Assembly (NCBI GenBank): GCA_001766655.1
Contig: MJCC01000002.1
Location: 1,013,366-1,077,365 of the forward strand
Origin: Phytomonas francai
Taxonomy: Eukaryota > Euglenozoa > Kinetoplastea > Trypanosomatida > Trypanosomatidae
Reading direction: 5' to 3'
Length of the DNA: 64,000 nucleotides
Shown here: piece by piece, positions 45,005 through 54,195 of the stretch
Numbering within the stretch: the first letter of the stretch is position 1
How the letters are laid out: the number at the start of each line of letters is the position of its first letter
Notes under the pieces: generated by a model
The model's input: only the letters and a program-made list of their open reading frames with translations
Databases searched by the model: none
What the model was told of the DNA's origin: nothing
Position numbers and translations under genes: made by a program

Positions 45005-48000
45005 ATGTTCCGTACAGTCGAAACGAAGTCCATACCTGTGCATAACCTAAACAATGGAGAGAACATCTTTGCTAGATCTAATACTGCAACCCGTTCCCAT
45101 TTTGTCAACTCTTATGGTAGCCCCAACATCAAGCATAGATGCAATTCTTTTTCCATCTCTAGCGTGAGCAAAGGATGTGGTGATGAAGCCATAAATATTC
45201 ACACCCGACCAATGTCTGCGAAGCTTAACTCCCCAACCAACCACAATCCTAGCATCGATTCGCTTCCTAGCAGAAGTAGCACCACATTGAGGCACCCTAG
45301 GCACAATAAACCAAATGGTACGGCAAATTTAAAACACTCTCCATACATTTTGTCACTTCGCGTATTGCATGACCTCTTTCTTCCTCTCGTGTTGAAAAAA
45401 GTCCTACGCCAAAGACGATTTAAGACCTGGAAAGAGGGCTACCCGCCCCGCCACTACACAACAGACGCCGTCGTCTCCGCTTTAGGCACGCCGGGTGCGA
45501 CTTTGCTGCAGTTGCCGCCGGAAATGATCCTGCTGCTCGCACAAGGGGCCACTTTTTCGTATCTGCTACCGAAGGAACATATAGTATACTATAATGAGTC
45601 TCATCTCTCGAGCGGGATCGTTGTTCTTCTTCACGGACAGTTAGCGCAGTGGCAGCCGGATAAGGGCGCCAAGCCACACGAACGGACTGCCGGATCGCGG
45701 CCCGCATCCTCTCACTGCATCTGCACGCGTTATGCACCCGATGTTTTGTGTATGGTGCCGGTTCTCTGCGAAGACCGTTCGAGGTCTAGTTTTACATGTG
45801 GCCCTAGTGAATCTTCCGATGTGGCAGTTATCTCATCTCGCTGGTTTTGGCAAATCTTCGCGCATTTTGCAGCGGGGTCCCCACAGTCTGGGATGCTCTT
45901 GGAAACTTTTCGCAAGCACATTCTACCGCTGCGGACAGACACCCTCCTCGAAAGCTATTATCCCAGCCCGGTGCTTCTTCAGCGATCATGGATAGGGCAC
46001 CACTTAAGCAGGAAGGATCGCCTCAAGCTCTGTTCCACAATGGAAGTTAAGGTACTTGTCACTGGGGACGTCCTCTTTAACGCAGGTTATAGCTGTGGAT
46101 ATATCTATTTTCTGCGGAGGGGCACACTGACAGTTGTAGTAAAAGACCAACATTTGGCAAACTTTGGCCCCGGTACAGCCTTTGGGGAGGAAAGTGCACT
46201 TTTCGGTGACCCATGGAATTGCACGGCTTTTGCTAGCAGCTCCCTGTGTGAGTTGTACGCTTTTCCACTTGGAGCTCTAAACCAGCGTCTGGAAAAAAAA
46301 CCCACACTAGCTGATGTCCTCGTCCACGAAGCTCTACGGCGCCGCAAGCAGTGGATGGAGGAGGGGCGCAAGCGAAGCGTTTGCGGGTTAGTTCCTCTTC
46401 TGGCCGGGGTCCCGTGCTTAAGCCACACCACTGAGGCGATGCGAAGGGAGATCGCGCAAAACGCGGGGATCGTGTTGGTGCCGGCTGGCCACAAATTTGC
46501 GCGGAGGAACTCTCCCTGCGAGTGCCTTTACGTCATTGGCAGGGGGTTCGTTCGCGTGGCAAGACTTCTAGACTTGGATTCGCAGCACCAGGCATCAGTA
46601 ACAGCCGTCGACGAGGTCCGCGGCGTGGGCGATTTTTTTGGCGAACTCTGTCTGAAGCCCCACTGCTGGCCGACAGACATCATCAGCGAAACCTCGGTGG
46701 ATGTTTGGGTGATCCGACGTGAGGCAATCCTCGAAATTCTTTCCTTATCAAAGGCTGACGCGCAGGCGGGGGTTGTGTGCCGCCAGGGCATTGACCTCTA
46801 CCGTGCACAGTTCGGCGAGCATAGCATTCTGGAAGTCTACGACAGCAGGGCTGAGATGATGGGTAGTTCTCCGAGGCATCGTAAAAGCTCAAGCCTTTGC
46901 GCTCTTCCGAATGTGGCCCGCAGCTCACCCACAAGTAAACGCTCCCACTCGATTTACCGGAATTCCCTTGTTGGTCAGGCGAAAACAACTCTAGAAGAGT
47001 TCGATTGGGTGGATTATGCCCGACAGAGCCGTCAGAAGGTTCTTGCTGCTACTGGATTCGCGACGAGTGAAGGCACCTACTCTCATCGACGTGGGGATGT
47101 GTCGTGGATGTTTGCAGTTGAAGAGGCCATGAAACCCAAGGCACGCTCACTCATCTCGGTGCCGCCTGATCTGCCCCCAAGCTCTGCGGACTCCGACTTT
47201 CCCGGTGAGGGGGATGTGCTTCAGGCCGTTGTAGTCGAGCAGCTTTTGTTGTCCCCTTCTGAGGACCACGAGCGGTTTCTTTATCAGCTCAACAACAGCA
47301 AAGTCACGCTTGTGACGGAGACGGTCCCGGCAGGCGATAGTTTCAATACTTTTAGCAAACTTGAGAACGCAGCGAGTTCTGGAAGGGCAGGCCTTTTTGT
47401 ATCTGGGGACGAGCCACTGCACGAGGTAGTGGGCCCCACTGGCGACACTTACGTTTTTGAAATGGAGACTCCCAAGGAGCTGGAGCATCTAGAATCGAGC
47501 CATTCTTTCACGACGGTGGTTGACTCGATGTACAATAGGTCGATGTCTTTTGATTCGGACATGTATTCTCCGTTTGGATGGGAGAACTCCGAAAATGTTC
47601 GCGATGATCCCTTTGCGCACCAACCGCAACGGTTCCCGTCGTCAGAGCACAGAAGGTCTTCACCGATATCGACACATCAACCGCTTCCTGCACCCGTTAG
47701 CCGCATCCATCACTCACGTTCGAAATCTAGTCTGCATGTTTCAACATACAGGAGTGTCCCTGAAATTGCCGTAGATAGGGTCCCTGCACCCTTTGGTCAT
47801 GCCCAAGTTGGTACCATTGTGGCGAGCGATCACACTCCTCTCGGTTGGGCGGTGCGAAATCCCTCCGAGGCACGAGTGGAAAGCGCTATAACCATTGTGA
47901 GTCCTGCCAACGTGGATCACGTCGAATACAGAAAGCATAGCACCGATAGGTCGAGTTCTATCCTTGACCGTTTAGTAAAAATCAAGGACCAGAACTACTT

Positions 48001-50617
48001 TAGCACTCTCGTAAAGGTGACTCCGATGCTCCAGGATGAGTTCTGGATACACGATGAGCCGGACGACACCCCTAGCGAGTACATCGACAAGGTCTCCTTT
48101 GTGTTTGCTCTCATGTACATCCTCGAATGCAATAATCTCGATCCTGCGCTTACAAGTTCATGTTCGGAATGCTTTCTGAAGGTCAGCGTGGGCGAGCGTG
48201 TGTTACTGCGCACGACCTCACTAAAAGATCTTGTGCACCCCACCTGGTCTGTTGAGGAGTCTACCTTCACTTCTCTTCTGAAAAGAAACTCTGTCATGCG
48301 CTTTGAATTATGTGATCGGCAACAGGAGAAACATGTGTTGTACGGCAGCTCGTTCGCTATATCATCTACACATAAGCGAGATGGGGTTGGGAAGTGCATC
48401 TTACGTTTGTACCCCTTCTCTTCTGCTGCGGAGGAGCCGGATTTGACAGCCGACAACCGCGCAGGTCCCCACATGACGGTGTCCATGATCGTAGTGAACA
48501 TCAACCACGCCACGGAAATGGCTCCTCAGCGCGTCGTGGAAGATCGTTCTTTCCGGGAAAGCCCGAGGGGCGCGGTCTCGCTGCTGGTGGTGGGCGTGCG
48601 TGGGCTCAAGCACCGCATTTCGACCTTCATCACAGCCACCCTCCGGCAGGACGGCGACCTAGTTGAGTTGCTAAGAACACCCATCACCGTGTCCAAAACG
48701 CGCGCGCCCTCCTGGCCTCCTCAAGAGTCTTTTGCAACTGTCGAAGTCAGCGGGGTGATTGAGTTTAATCTTTACCATAAAGACACCCTGTTTGCGTCAT
48801 GTGAGCTAGCGGCGGACGAGTTGGTCTTTGGCGGTGTTGGCTTACACGGTTTCTTCCTCACCTCCAAAAAGGAAAAAGGTAAAGTTGTGGGTGAACTCCT
48901 CGTGTACGTTCTCAGCACTTTCCTCGATACACCTGTTGAGAACCAAACTCCAGAAAAAGTCATGTTTCTGCACGCCCAGAAGGTGTCAATTAACCAGTCG
49001 AATAGGGCATCCTATTTGGAAAAGAGGATAAATTGGGTCTTTGATGGTGATCCTGATCCCTTTATCGTGATTAGAGACACCAATGGGGAAGTTGTGCTCC
49101 GCACACCAATGGCCTTTTCTTCCTGTGAGGCCTCCTGGTCAACCGAGGATGCATCATGCTTCTTACCTTTCCCAAACCTTCCTGGATCAAAGACCCTTTA
49201 TCAGCTTGAACTTTACGATAATGAGGAGGCAAGTACGCAGCTTATTGACCACGTAGTGTTCTCTGTCGGCCACGACGGGCTGGGTAAGAGCGACTTATTC
49301 GACATTGAGCTGTGTCGAGCGCGCGCTATTGTGCGGCTCAGCGCGTCTGTTCTGCCTATGGAAAGGTATTTTCACCCCCCCTCATGCATGAGGGCCCCGC
49401 GTGCCGGGTATTTAACCCAGGATCAGCCCTTAGTGCTGCTCCACGTCGTCCGCTTCCACGACGGCGCGACGCTCAAGGCCTCTGGCGGGGCGACGGCGAT
49501 CCGGTCCAATGCTTTGTGGAGGAAGATGCAGCCGGATGTGGTGATACGGGTGGAGGTCTGCGGCAAGGAATACCTGCGGACACCGCACGAAAGCTCCCGT
49601 GGGCGGTGGCCGATCCACGACGGAGGGGTCGTTCTACGTCTTGGCGTAGGGGCTATTCACTTTGATAGTATGGTGGTCTTTGAAGTGTTTGAAGGCATCG
49701 TCAGCGAGATTAACAAGGTAGGGGAGGCTCAGGTACCATTGCGTGAATTATGTACAAACGGGTGCCGTTTCCTTAGAGTGTTTTCTAGCAGACCTGAAAC
49801 AGTTTACCAGTCGCCTCACTGCATAGGGAGGCTGGAGATAGTTTTTTTCTTCGGTGCGGTCGGATCTCAAGTATTTACCCCCTCCACCGCCATCAAACGC
49901 CTCGAATGCCTTCAAAGCCAGGAATACAGTACCGATGTGAAATCTGAGGCGGAGACCTCTGCACCCACAGTAGTGAAAAAAAGGTCACCGCCACCGGATT
50001 TGCTCATACATGCACGGGTGCGCTTTCATTTGATAAGTCTGTCCAACTTCTCTGTTGAAGCTGACCTCCTTGATGAGCATGCGCGATTGGTGGCGAGGGT
50101 GACTATAATGGATGGTAAAAAGACCTTACTTCTACGCTCTAGAGCTGTCCCAATCCTAACTGAATCGACTAAAAGTCAACACAATGGGCTGAGTGCAGTT
50201 TGGGAGGCAGATAACGATACCACGGTTGAAATAGACATCGAGCAGCTGCAATCGCAGGTGATGATTTCAGTGTCTGTTGAGTGCGGTGTGTGCGATAATT
50301 CTTCACGATCCAAAGCCTCTCCGAAGGCCGGAGAAGGAATCCATACTGACTCCCACAAAAAGCCTTTTTGCCATGTGCTTTCTGGGAGCATTCCCTTGGA
50401 AAAGTTAACACGCGCAGCGATTGACCACGTTCAGGTCGATGCTGTGGAACTGACTGAAACGGTCCACTTCTTAGATATATCTCTCAGCTCCAAAACATTC
50501 CAAAAGGGTATGATCTCTGGTAAATCAGGTCAAGCGTATTCCAAGCCGTACCTTTCATTTTCTTTTGTTGCTGTGGCTCCACCGTTAAGTAGTGATTCCA
50601 TTTGTAAGTCTTCCTGA
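45005..50617 (+). CDS. Giant protein with cyclic-nucleotide-binding-like domains and C2-like repeats
   Basis: 1870 residues. After a disordered start (1-110) come up to three cNMP-binding-like beta rolls: a degenerate one near 170-290; a clearer one near 338-430 with LVTGDVLFNAGYSCGYIYFL, RRGTLTVVV and FGEESALFGDPWNCTAFA; and one near 477-580 with IVLVPAGHKFARRNSPCECL and VGDFFGELCL. The second keeps 'FGE.aLf' but has Trp in place of the phosphate-binding Arg ('PR.A'), so cAMP binding is doubtful. From about 1025 five C2-like units recur, at about 1026-1100, 1189-1260, 1319-1408, 1475-1563 and 1665-1750, each with a strand such as VLLRTTS, LLRTPIT, VLRTPMA, YLRTPHE or LLLRSRA. No membrane segment is seen. 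A sensor or scaffold at a membrane or flagellum is possible but unproven. Confidence 0.7.
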   Translation: MFRTVETKSIPVHNLNNGENIFARSNTATRSHFVNSYGSPNIKHRCNSFSISSVSKGCGDEAINIHTRPMSAKLNSPTNHNPSIDSLPSRSSTTLRHPRHNKPNGTANLKHSPYILSLRVLHDLFLPLVLKKVLRQRRFKTWKEGYPPRHYTTDAVVSALGTPGATLLQLPPEMILLLAQGATFSYLLPKEHIVYYNESHLSSGIVVLLHGQLAQWQPDKGAKPHERTAGSRPASSHCICTRYAPDVLCMVPVLCEDRSRSSFTCGPSESSDVAVISSRWFWQIFAHFAAGSPQSGMLLETFRKHILPLRTDTLLESYYPSPVLLQRSWIGHHLSRKDRLKLCSTMEVKVLVTGDVLFNAGYSCGYIYFLRRGTLTVVVKDQHLANFGPGTAFGEESALFGDPWNCTAFASSSLCELYAFPLGALNQRLEKKPTLADVLVHEALRRRKQWMEEGRKRSVCGLVPLLAGVPCLSHTTEAMRREIAQNAGIVLVPAGHKFARRNSPCECLYVIGRGFVRVARLLDLDSQHQASVTAVDEVRGVGDFFGELCLKPHCWPTDIISETSVDVWVIRREAILEILSLSKADAQAGVVCRQGIDLYRAQFGEHSILEVYDSRAEMMGSSPRHRKSSSLCALPNVARSSPTSKRSHSIYRNSLVGQAKTTLEEFDWVDYARQSRQKVLAATGFATSEGTYSHRRGDVSWMFAVEEAMKPKARSLISVPPDLPPSSADSDFPGEGDVLQAVVVEQLLLSPSEDHERFLYQLNNSKVTLVTETVPAGDSFNTFSKLENAASSGRAGLFVSGDEPLHEVVGPTGDTYVFEMETPKELEHLESSHSFTTVVDSMYNRSMSFDSDMYSPFGWENSENVRDDPFAHQPQRFPSSEHRRSSPISTHQPLPAPVSRIHHSRSKSSLHVSTYRSVPEIAVDRVPAPFGHAQVGTIVASDHTPLGWAVRNPSEARVESAITIVSPANVDHVEYRKHSTDRSSSILDRLVKIKDQNYFSTLVKVTPMLQDEFWIHDEPDDTPSEYIDKVSFVFALMYILECNNLDPALTSSCSECFLKVSVGERVLLRTTSLKDLVHPTWSVEESTFTSLLKRNSVMRFELCDRQQEKHVLYGSSFAISSTHKRDGVGKCILRLYPFSSAAEEPDLTADNRAGPHMTVSMIVVNINHATEMAPQRVVEDRSFRESPRGAVSLLVVGVRGLKHRISTFITATLRQDGDLVELLRTPITVSKTRAPSWPPQESFATVEVSGVIEFNLYHKDTLFASCELAADELVFGGVGLHGFFLTSKKEKGKVVGELLVYVLSTFLDTPVENQTPEKVMFLHAQKVSINQSNRASYLEKRINWVFDGDPDPFIVIRDTNGEVVLRTPMAFSSCEASWSTEDASCFLPFPNLPGSKTLYQLELYDNEEASTQLIDHVVFSVGHDGLGKSDLFDIELCRARAIVRLSASVLPMERYFHPPSCMRAPRAGYLTQDQPLVLLHVVRFHDGATLKASGGATAIRSNALWRKMQPDVVIRVEVCGKEYLRTPHESSRGRWPIHDGGVVLRLGVGAIHFDSMVVFEVFEGIVSEINKVGEAQVPLRELCTNGCRFLRVFSSRPETVYQSPHCIGRLEIVFFFGAVGSQVFTPSTAIKRLECLQSQEYSTDVKSEAETSAPTVVKKRSPPPDLLIHARVRFHLISLSNFSVEADLLDEHARLVARVTIMDGKKTLLLRSRAVPILTESTKSQHNGLSAVWEADNDTTVEIDIEQLQSQVMISVSVECGVCDNSSRSKASPKAGEGIHTDSHKKPFCHVLSGSIPLEKLTRAAIDHVQVDAVELTETVHFLDISLSSKTFQKGMISGKSGQAYSKPYLSFSFVAVAPPLSSDSICKSS

Positions 50618-51385
50618 TGTGCTATTTTTATACATGCCTAAGGTGCGCATCTTTTAGGTTTTATTTTCCTTATTTTGTGGTGCGATTTTGCTCAATAAAG
50701 CATCTTTTACACGTTATGTATACCATACCTTGGGTTCGATTCGGAACGTGGAGGGTTGATTTCTTACTCTTAAAAATAATTTAATGATGCGATCTCTATA
50801 TGTATGCTTATTTATCATGAAATTTACCCCAAAAACCTTTTTTTAATAGTCTATTTTTTTTTCATCTTAGACAAAGTCATGTTTTCCATTGCCCTTTTTC
50901 CCCCTGTTATTTTGCGCGTTCTCAGCTTATTTCTTGCCATGATATGTTGTATTGCTGAGTTTCTTATCTCTATAGAATTTCTGTATCATGAATTATTTGT
51001 AGTTGTACTACAAAAATAAACTACTATCTAACTTTTAAGCCCCTTTTTTTACGTACGGATACACCAGCTATGTATTTAATTTTTTTTTTCATTATCGATT
51101 TTCTTCTTTCTATGTGTACATCTTCGCATTTTCCTCTCTCTGTCTCTCTCTCTCTCTCTCTCTTTATGCACAAATATTGATGCATCCTTTAGCTCATTCT
51201 CCCTCCTCCCCTCCCTCATAAAAGCTGTGTCCTTGCCTGCCACTAACCCTATTGTCCCGTGAATTCATACTTTCACAGTACAAATTATCTCACTAGTAAT
51301 CGGGAACCCTCTTTTCCGTTACTTGTGATCCCCCCCCCCCCCCCCCCCCCTTTCACCTCATACACCGCGGCGTACTGCCGCCACC
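50618..51385. other. Intergenic spacer with poly-C run
   Basis: No gene supported. CT repeats near 51139-51162. TTCATACTTTCACAG gives an acceptor at 51277-51278; no AG lies between the poly-C run and the next start codon, so the run must be in the leader. Confidence 0.6.
51330..51350. repeat. C21 homopolymer in a predicted 5' leader
   Basis: 21 consecutive C, followed by TTTCACCTC, 35 bases before the start at 51386. Confidence 0.95.
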
Positions 51386-53425
51386 ATGCGCGATGCGTCG
51401 GCGGCGCTCTCCTCGGCCCGCGCCTGGGGGGAGGAGCCCCTGGGGGTCGTCCTCCCGCCCGGCGTCTACGACGCGCGCCCCCTCCCGAGCGCCCCCCCCT
51501 CCGAGGCCTTTCCGACGGGCCGCGCCGCCGCCGCGGCGGAGCCTCCTGCGGGGTCCGCGTGGGCCCCCCGGGCCTCCGCCGCCGAGCGCGCCCTCGCGCG
51601 TCTCCAAAAGGAGAACGACGCGCTCAAACGGGCGATTTTGGGCTACAAAAGCCAGCAGAAGGCGCTGCAGGGGGTCGTGCGCCGGCTGCGCGCGGAGCTC
51701 GAGGCGATGGGGGCCACCGTGATGGCGCAGAACGCGACGCTCGGGGCGCTCTCCTACACGGCCCAGCGGCGGGACCCGTGCCGTCTCGTCCAGGAAAAGC
51801 GCCGCGCGCGCGCGATGCGCGATGTGGTGGGGGACGGGGGCGGCTTCGACCGCGTCGAGGCCCTCCAGACGGAGGCCCAGCTCCTCCAGAGGGCGTGCAA
51901 GGAAAAGGATGCGGCCATTTCCAACCTCAAGCGGCTTCTGAGCAAGGCTCAGAAGTCTCAGGCGAGGGTCCCGGAGACCATTGATACGGAGGAGTCCGAG
52001 GGGACGCGAGCGCTGGCGCCGTCTGGGGGGGCCGTTCGCCCCGAAGCAAATCCTACGGAGGCGCTTCACCGCATGGTTGCCGCGCTGAATCGCTTACTTG
52101 ACCGCTACGAAGGCTCTTCTAATCCCGCTCACGCTTTAGCACAACGGAGGAACGGGGACGACAACGACGAGGTTGCAGAGGACGAAATCTTTACAGTAGG
52201 CATTCGCGTTCTTTCGTGCGCCGATCTCACCTACCCGCGGGATCTTGCCGGAGGTTTCAATTCTAATTTTAGACTTTTTGTGGTCGTCTATGGTCCTTTT
52301 GGCCGAAACGTCCTGTTCAAAACGCCCCCGGAGATGGCGCACACGGCATTCCCCATGTTTAGTAATGACCCTTTAAATAAGGGCCGTTTTCGAGTCTCCC
52401 GCGACGTCTTCGGCCGGCTTGAGCTGGAGTTGTGGGCCGCAAGGGGCGCGGATCTCACGGTTGACCCCGTTCTTCTCGGGCGGACGTCCGTGCCGGTGAA
52501 TGCGCTGCTCTCCAATTCTTCTAAAGGGAGCCGTCCGCCGACCCCGTCCGCTGTGGAGGACGGGCAGCTCACCTCCTTGTACACCATGAAGATTTTAGAC
52601 CCCGCAAAGGAGCAGCAAGTCGTCGGCGAGATCTGCTTCGAGGTTGAGATCCATAGCGCTCGAAGCACTGGTCGTCTTTCCATTGCTGGCATGCCTGTAG
52701 AAGAGGCCCCGGTTTCCGATTCCCCAAATCCCCAGGCCACAACCGACGTAGAAAAGCCAAATAAAGAGGTGATAGAACCCCCAAAGGCGATTGTGATGCC
52801 GTCATCGCTAGCATCCAGCGGCACGACTTCGTCTCGGGAAGTATTACGCGTTTTGTCGGACAACATAGCCTCCTCGAGTTCAGCCGTTGATGGGGAGGCT
52901 CTTTCCCATCGCTCGAATACGGGCGGCGTACCTCCGGAGGCAGCTCCTGAGCCCCCAACCGGAGGAACGCAAGCGACCGAACCCCTGCTGCCATCTTCTG
53001 AGGTTCCGCATGCGCATCCTTCCCCTTCTGTGAGCTTGTACATCTACATCAAGGAGGCCTACCGCTTCGCGGAGGATAGCGAGGATGAGATGCTTGAGGA
53101 GTTTGTGGACTATATCACGCGTGTGTTGGTCTGGATCGATGAGGAACTCATCTTCACGGTGCCGGAGGCCCGCGGTCATCTTAGGATGCGATGGGGCTCT
53201 GGGGACGCCGCCTTCATTACCGCGATCGAACCCAACCAAACGATTCGCTTTGAGGTGCACACTATCCGAAGCGATTCTGTCAAAGGCACCATTAGTGAGG
53301 CCTCCGTAAAGGTATCCGATCTGCTCTCTACGACCGAGCGTTCGACTACACGCAAGCTTCCAGTTATGCGCGATGGCCTTCAGTGCAGCAGCTTACTGGT
53401 TGAATTTTGTAAGTCATCCAAGTAA
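51386..53425 (+). CDS. Coiled-coil protein with two C2-like domains
   Basis: 679 residues, with no clear named orthologue. Residues about 67-125 and 155-195 have heptad character (LARLQKENDALKRAI, LQGVVRRLRAELEAMG, LQTEAQLLQRACKEKDAAIS) and should form coiled coils. A C2-like beta sandwich spans about 268-425: FTVGIRVLSCADLTYPR, FRLFVVVYGPFGRNVLFKTP, RLELELWAARGADL and LGRTSVPVNALL, with few Asp residues of the kind that bind calcium. A Ser/Pro/Glu-rich linker (about 430-545) leads to a second, more diverged C2-like unit (about 550-677). The TP-containing strand resembles the repeats of the upstream giant protein, so the two neighbours may be related or work together. The start codon lies in GCCGCCACCATGC. 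The 5' third is extremely GC-rich. Confidence 0.7.
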   Translation: MRDASAALSSARAWGEEPLGVVLPPGVYDARPLPSAPPSEAFPTGRAAAAAEPPAGSAWAPRASAAERALARLQKENDALKRAILGYKSQQKALQGVVRRLRAELEAMGATVMAQNATLGALSYTAQRRDPCRLVQEKRRARAMRDVVGDGGGFDRVEALQTEAQLLQRACKEKDAAISNLKRLLSKAQKSQARVPETIDTEESEGTRALAPSGGAVRPEANPTEALHRMVAALNRLLDRYEGSSNPAHALAQRRNGDDNDEVAEDEIFTVGIRVLSCADLTYPRDLAGGFNSNFRLFVVVYGPFGRNVLFKTPPEMAHTAFPMFSNDPLNKGRFRVSRDVFGRLELELWAARGADLTVDPVLLGRTSVPVNALLSNSSKGSRPPTPSAVEDGQLTSLYTMKILDPAKEQQVVGEICFEVEIHSARSTGRLSIAGMPVEEAPVSDSPNPQATTDVEKPNKEVIEPPKAIVMPSSLASSGTTSSREVLRVLSDNIASSSSAVDGEALSHRSNTGGVPPEAAPEPPTGGTQATEPLLPSSEVPHAHPSPSVSLYIYIKEAYRFAEDSEDEMLEEFVDYITRVLVWIDEELIFTVPEARGHLRMRWGSGDAAFITAIEPNQTIRFEVHTIRSDSVKGTISEASVKVSDLLSTTERSTTRKLPVMRDGLQCSSLLVEFCKSSK

Positions 53426-54195
53426 AATAGATAATAGATACATTTCGATGATTGCCTCTACCATTTTATGTGAGAATAAACTCTCCCAAAGTATCCTTCC
53501 CCATATTTCTACTTATTATCTTTGTGTTCATATAGAGACCGATCCCAGTGTTGTTGGTAGAAGGTATGTATAGATAGCGTGTCTTTAGAGCAGGTTAAGA
53601 ATCTGTTCAGTTGTATACTATATTTCTGGAAAATTTCCGAATACAAGACTTAGTTTTTGAATCATTCTGCGATAAATTGGTGTTGTTTAGTCTCAAGTCG
53701 CTTCATATGAAGAAACAAATTCATGCATATTTATCATCTATATAGCTACATTCAAATATCTTTAGAGATACTGCAAAAACAACAAGCAGGGTCTTGTTGT
53801 TGTCTTGAAGGTACAACTGGAAACTTTCACAGACTTATTGCGGACTTTTCTTTTTTACTTGTTAACAGTACCATACCATACCATCGACTCTCCGAATTGT
53901 TGTGCTCAGGTCACACAAAGGGTGTTCTTGAAGTATCGGGACAAAAGCTTCGTAAAGGTTCTTTTTTTCCCTTTTATTGTTATTCTTCTGCGTTCAGTTT
54001 TTTATTATTTTTATCTTGCTTTTTGGACTACTGTCTGAAAACTAAAGAATTAATTAAGTTCAATAGGAAAAGGGTGACTTTTTTTTTTTTTCAATAAAGC
54101 GGGACTATTGACGGAATTGCTGGGGAAGTGAGGCGACTATTTCTGTTCTCAGTCAAAAACAAGCGAAACTAGTGTATTCCTTAGACCTATCGTTC
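53426..54195. other. Intergenic spacer with splice signal
   Basis: No gene supported; a 124-codon frame at 53723-54097 is T-rich with no motif. TATTTCTGTTCTCAG gives an acceptor at 54151-54152. Confidence 0.6.
54151..54152 (+). promoter_or_regulatory. Predicted trans-splice acceptor of the MKK gene
   Basis: TTTCTGTTCTCAG precedes the first ATG at 54196 by 43 bases. Confidence 0.6.

Noticed and set aside
50733..50743. GGTTCGATTCG resembling a tRNA B box
   Set aside because: The flanks do not form a T stem, and no matching A box, anticodon arm or acceptor stem could be placed.
51353..52069. 238-codon minus-strand frame over the start of the coiled-coil/C2 gene
   Set aside because: No motif; base composition explains it.
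54172..54195. GTG-initiated extension of the MAP kinase kinase
   Set aside because: Kinetoplastid genes start at ATG; the first one after the acceptor is 54196.
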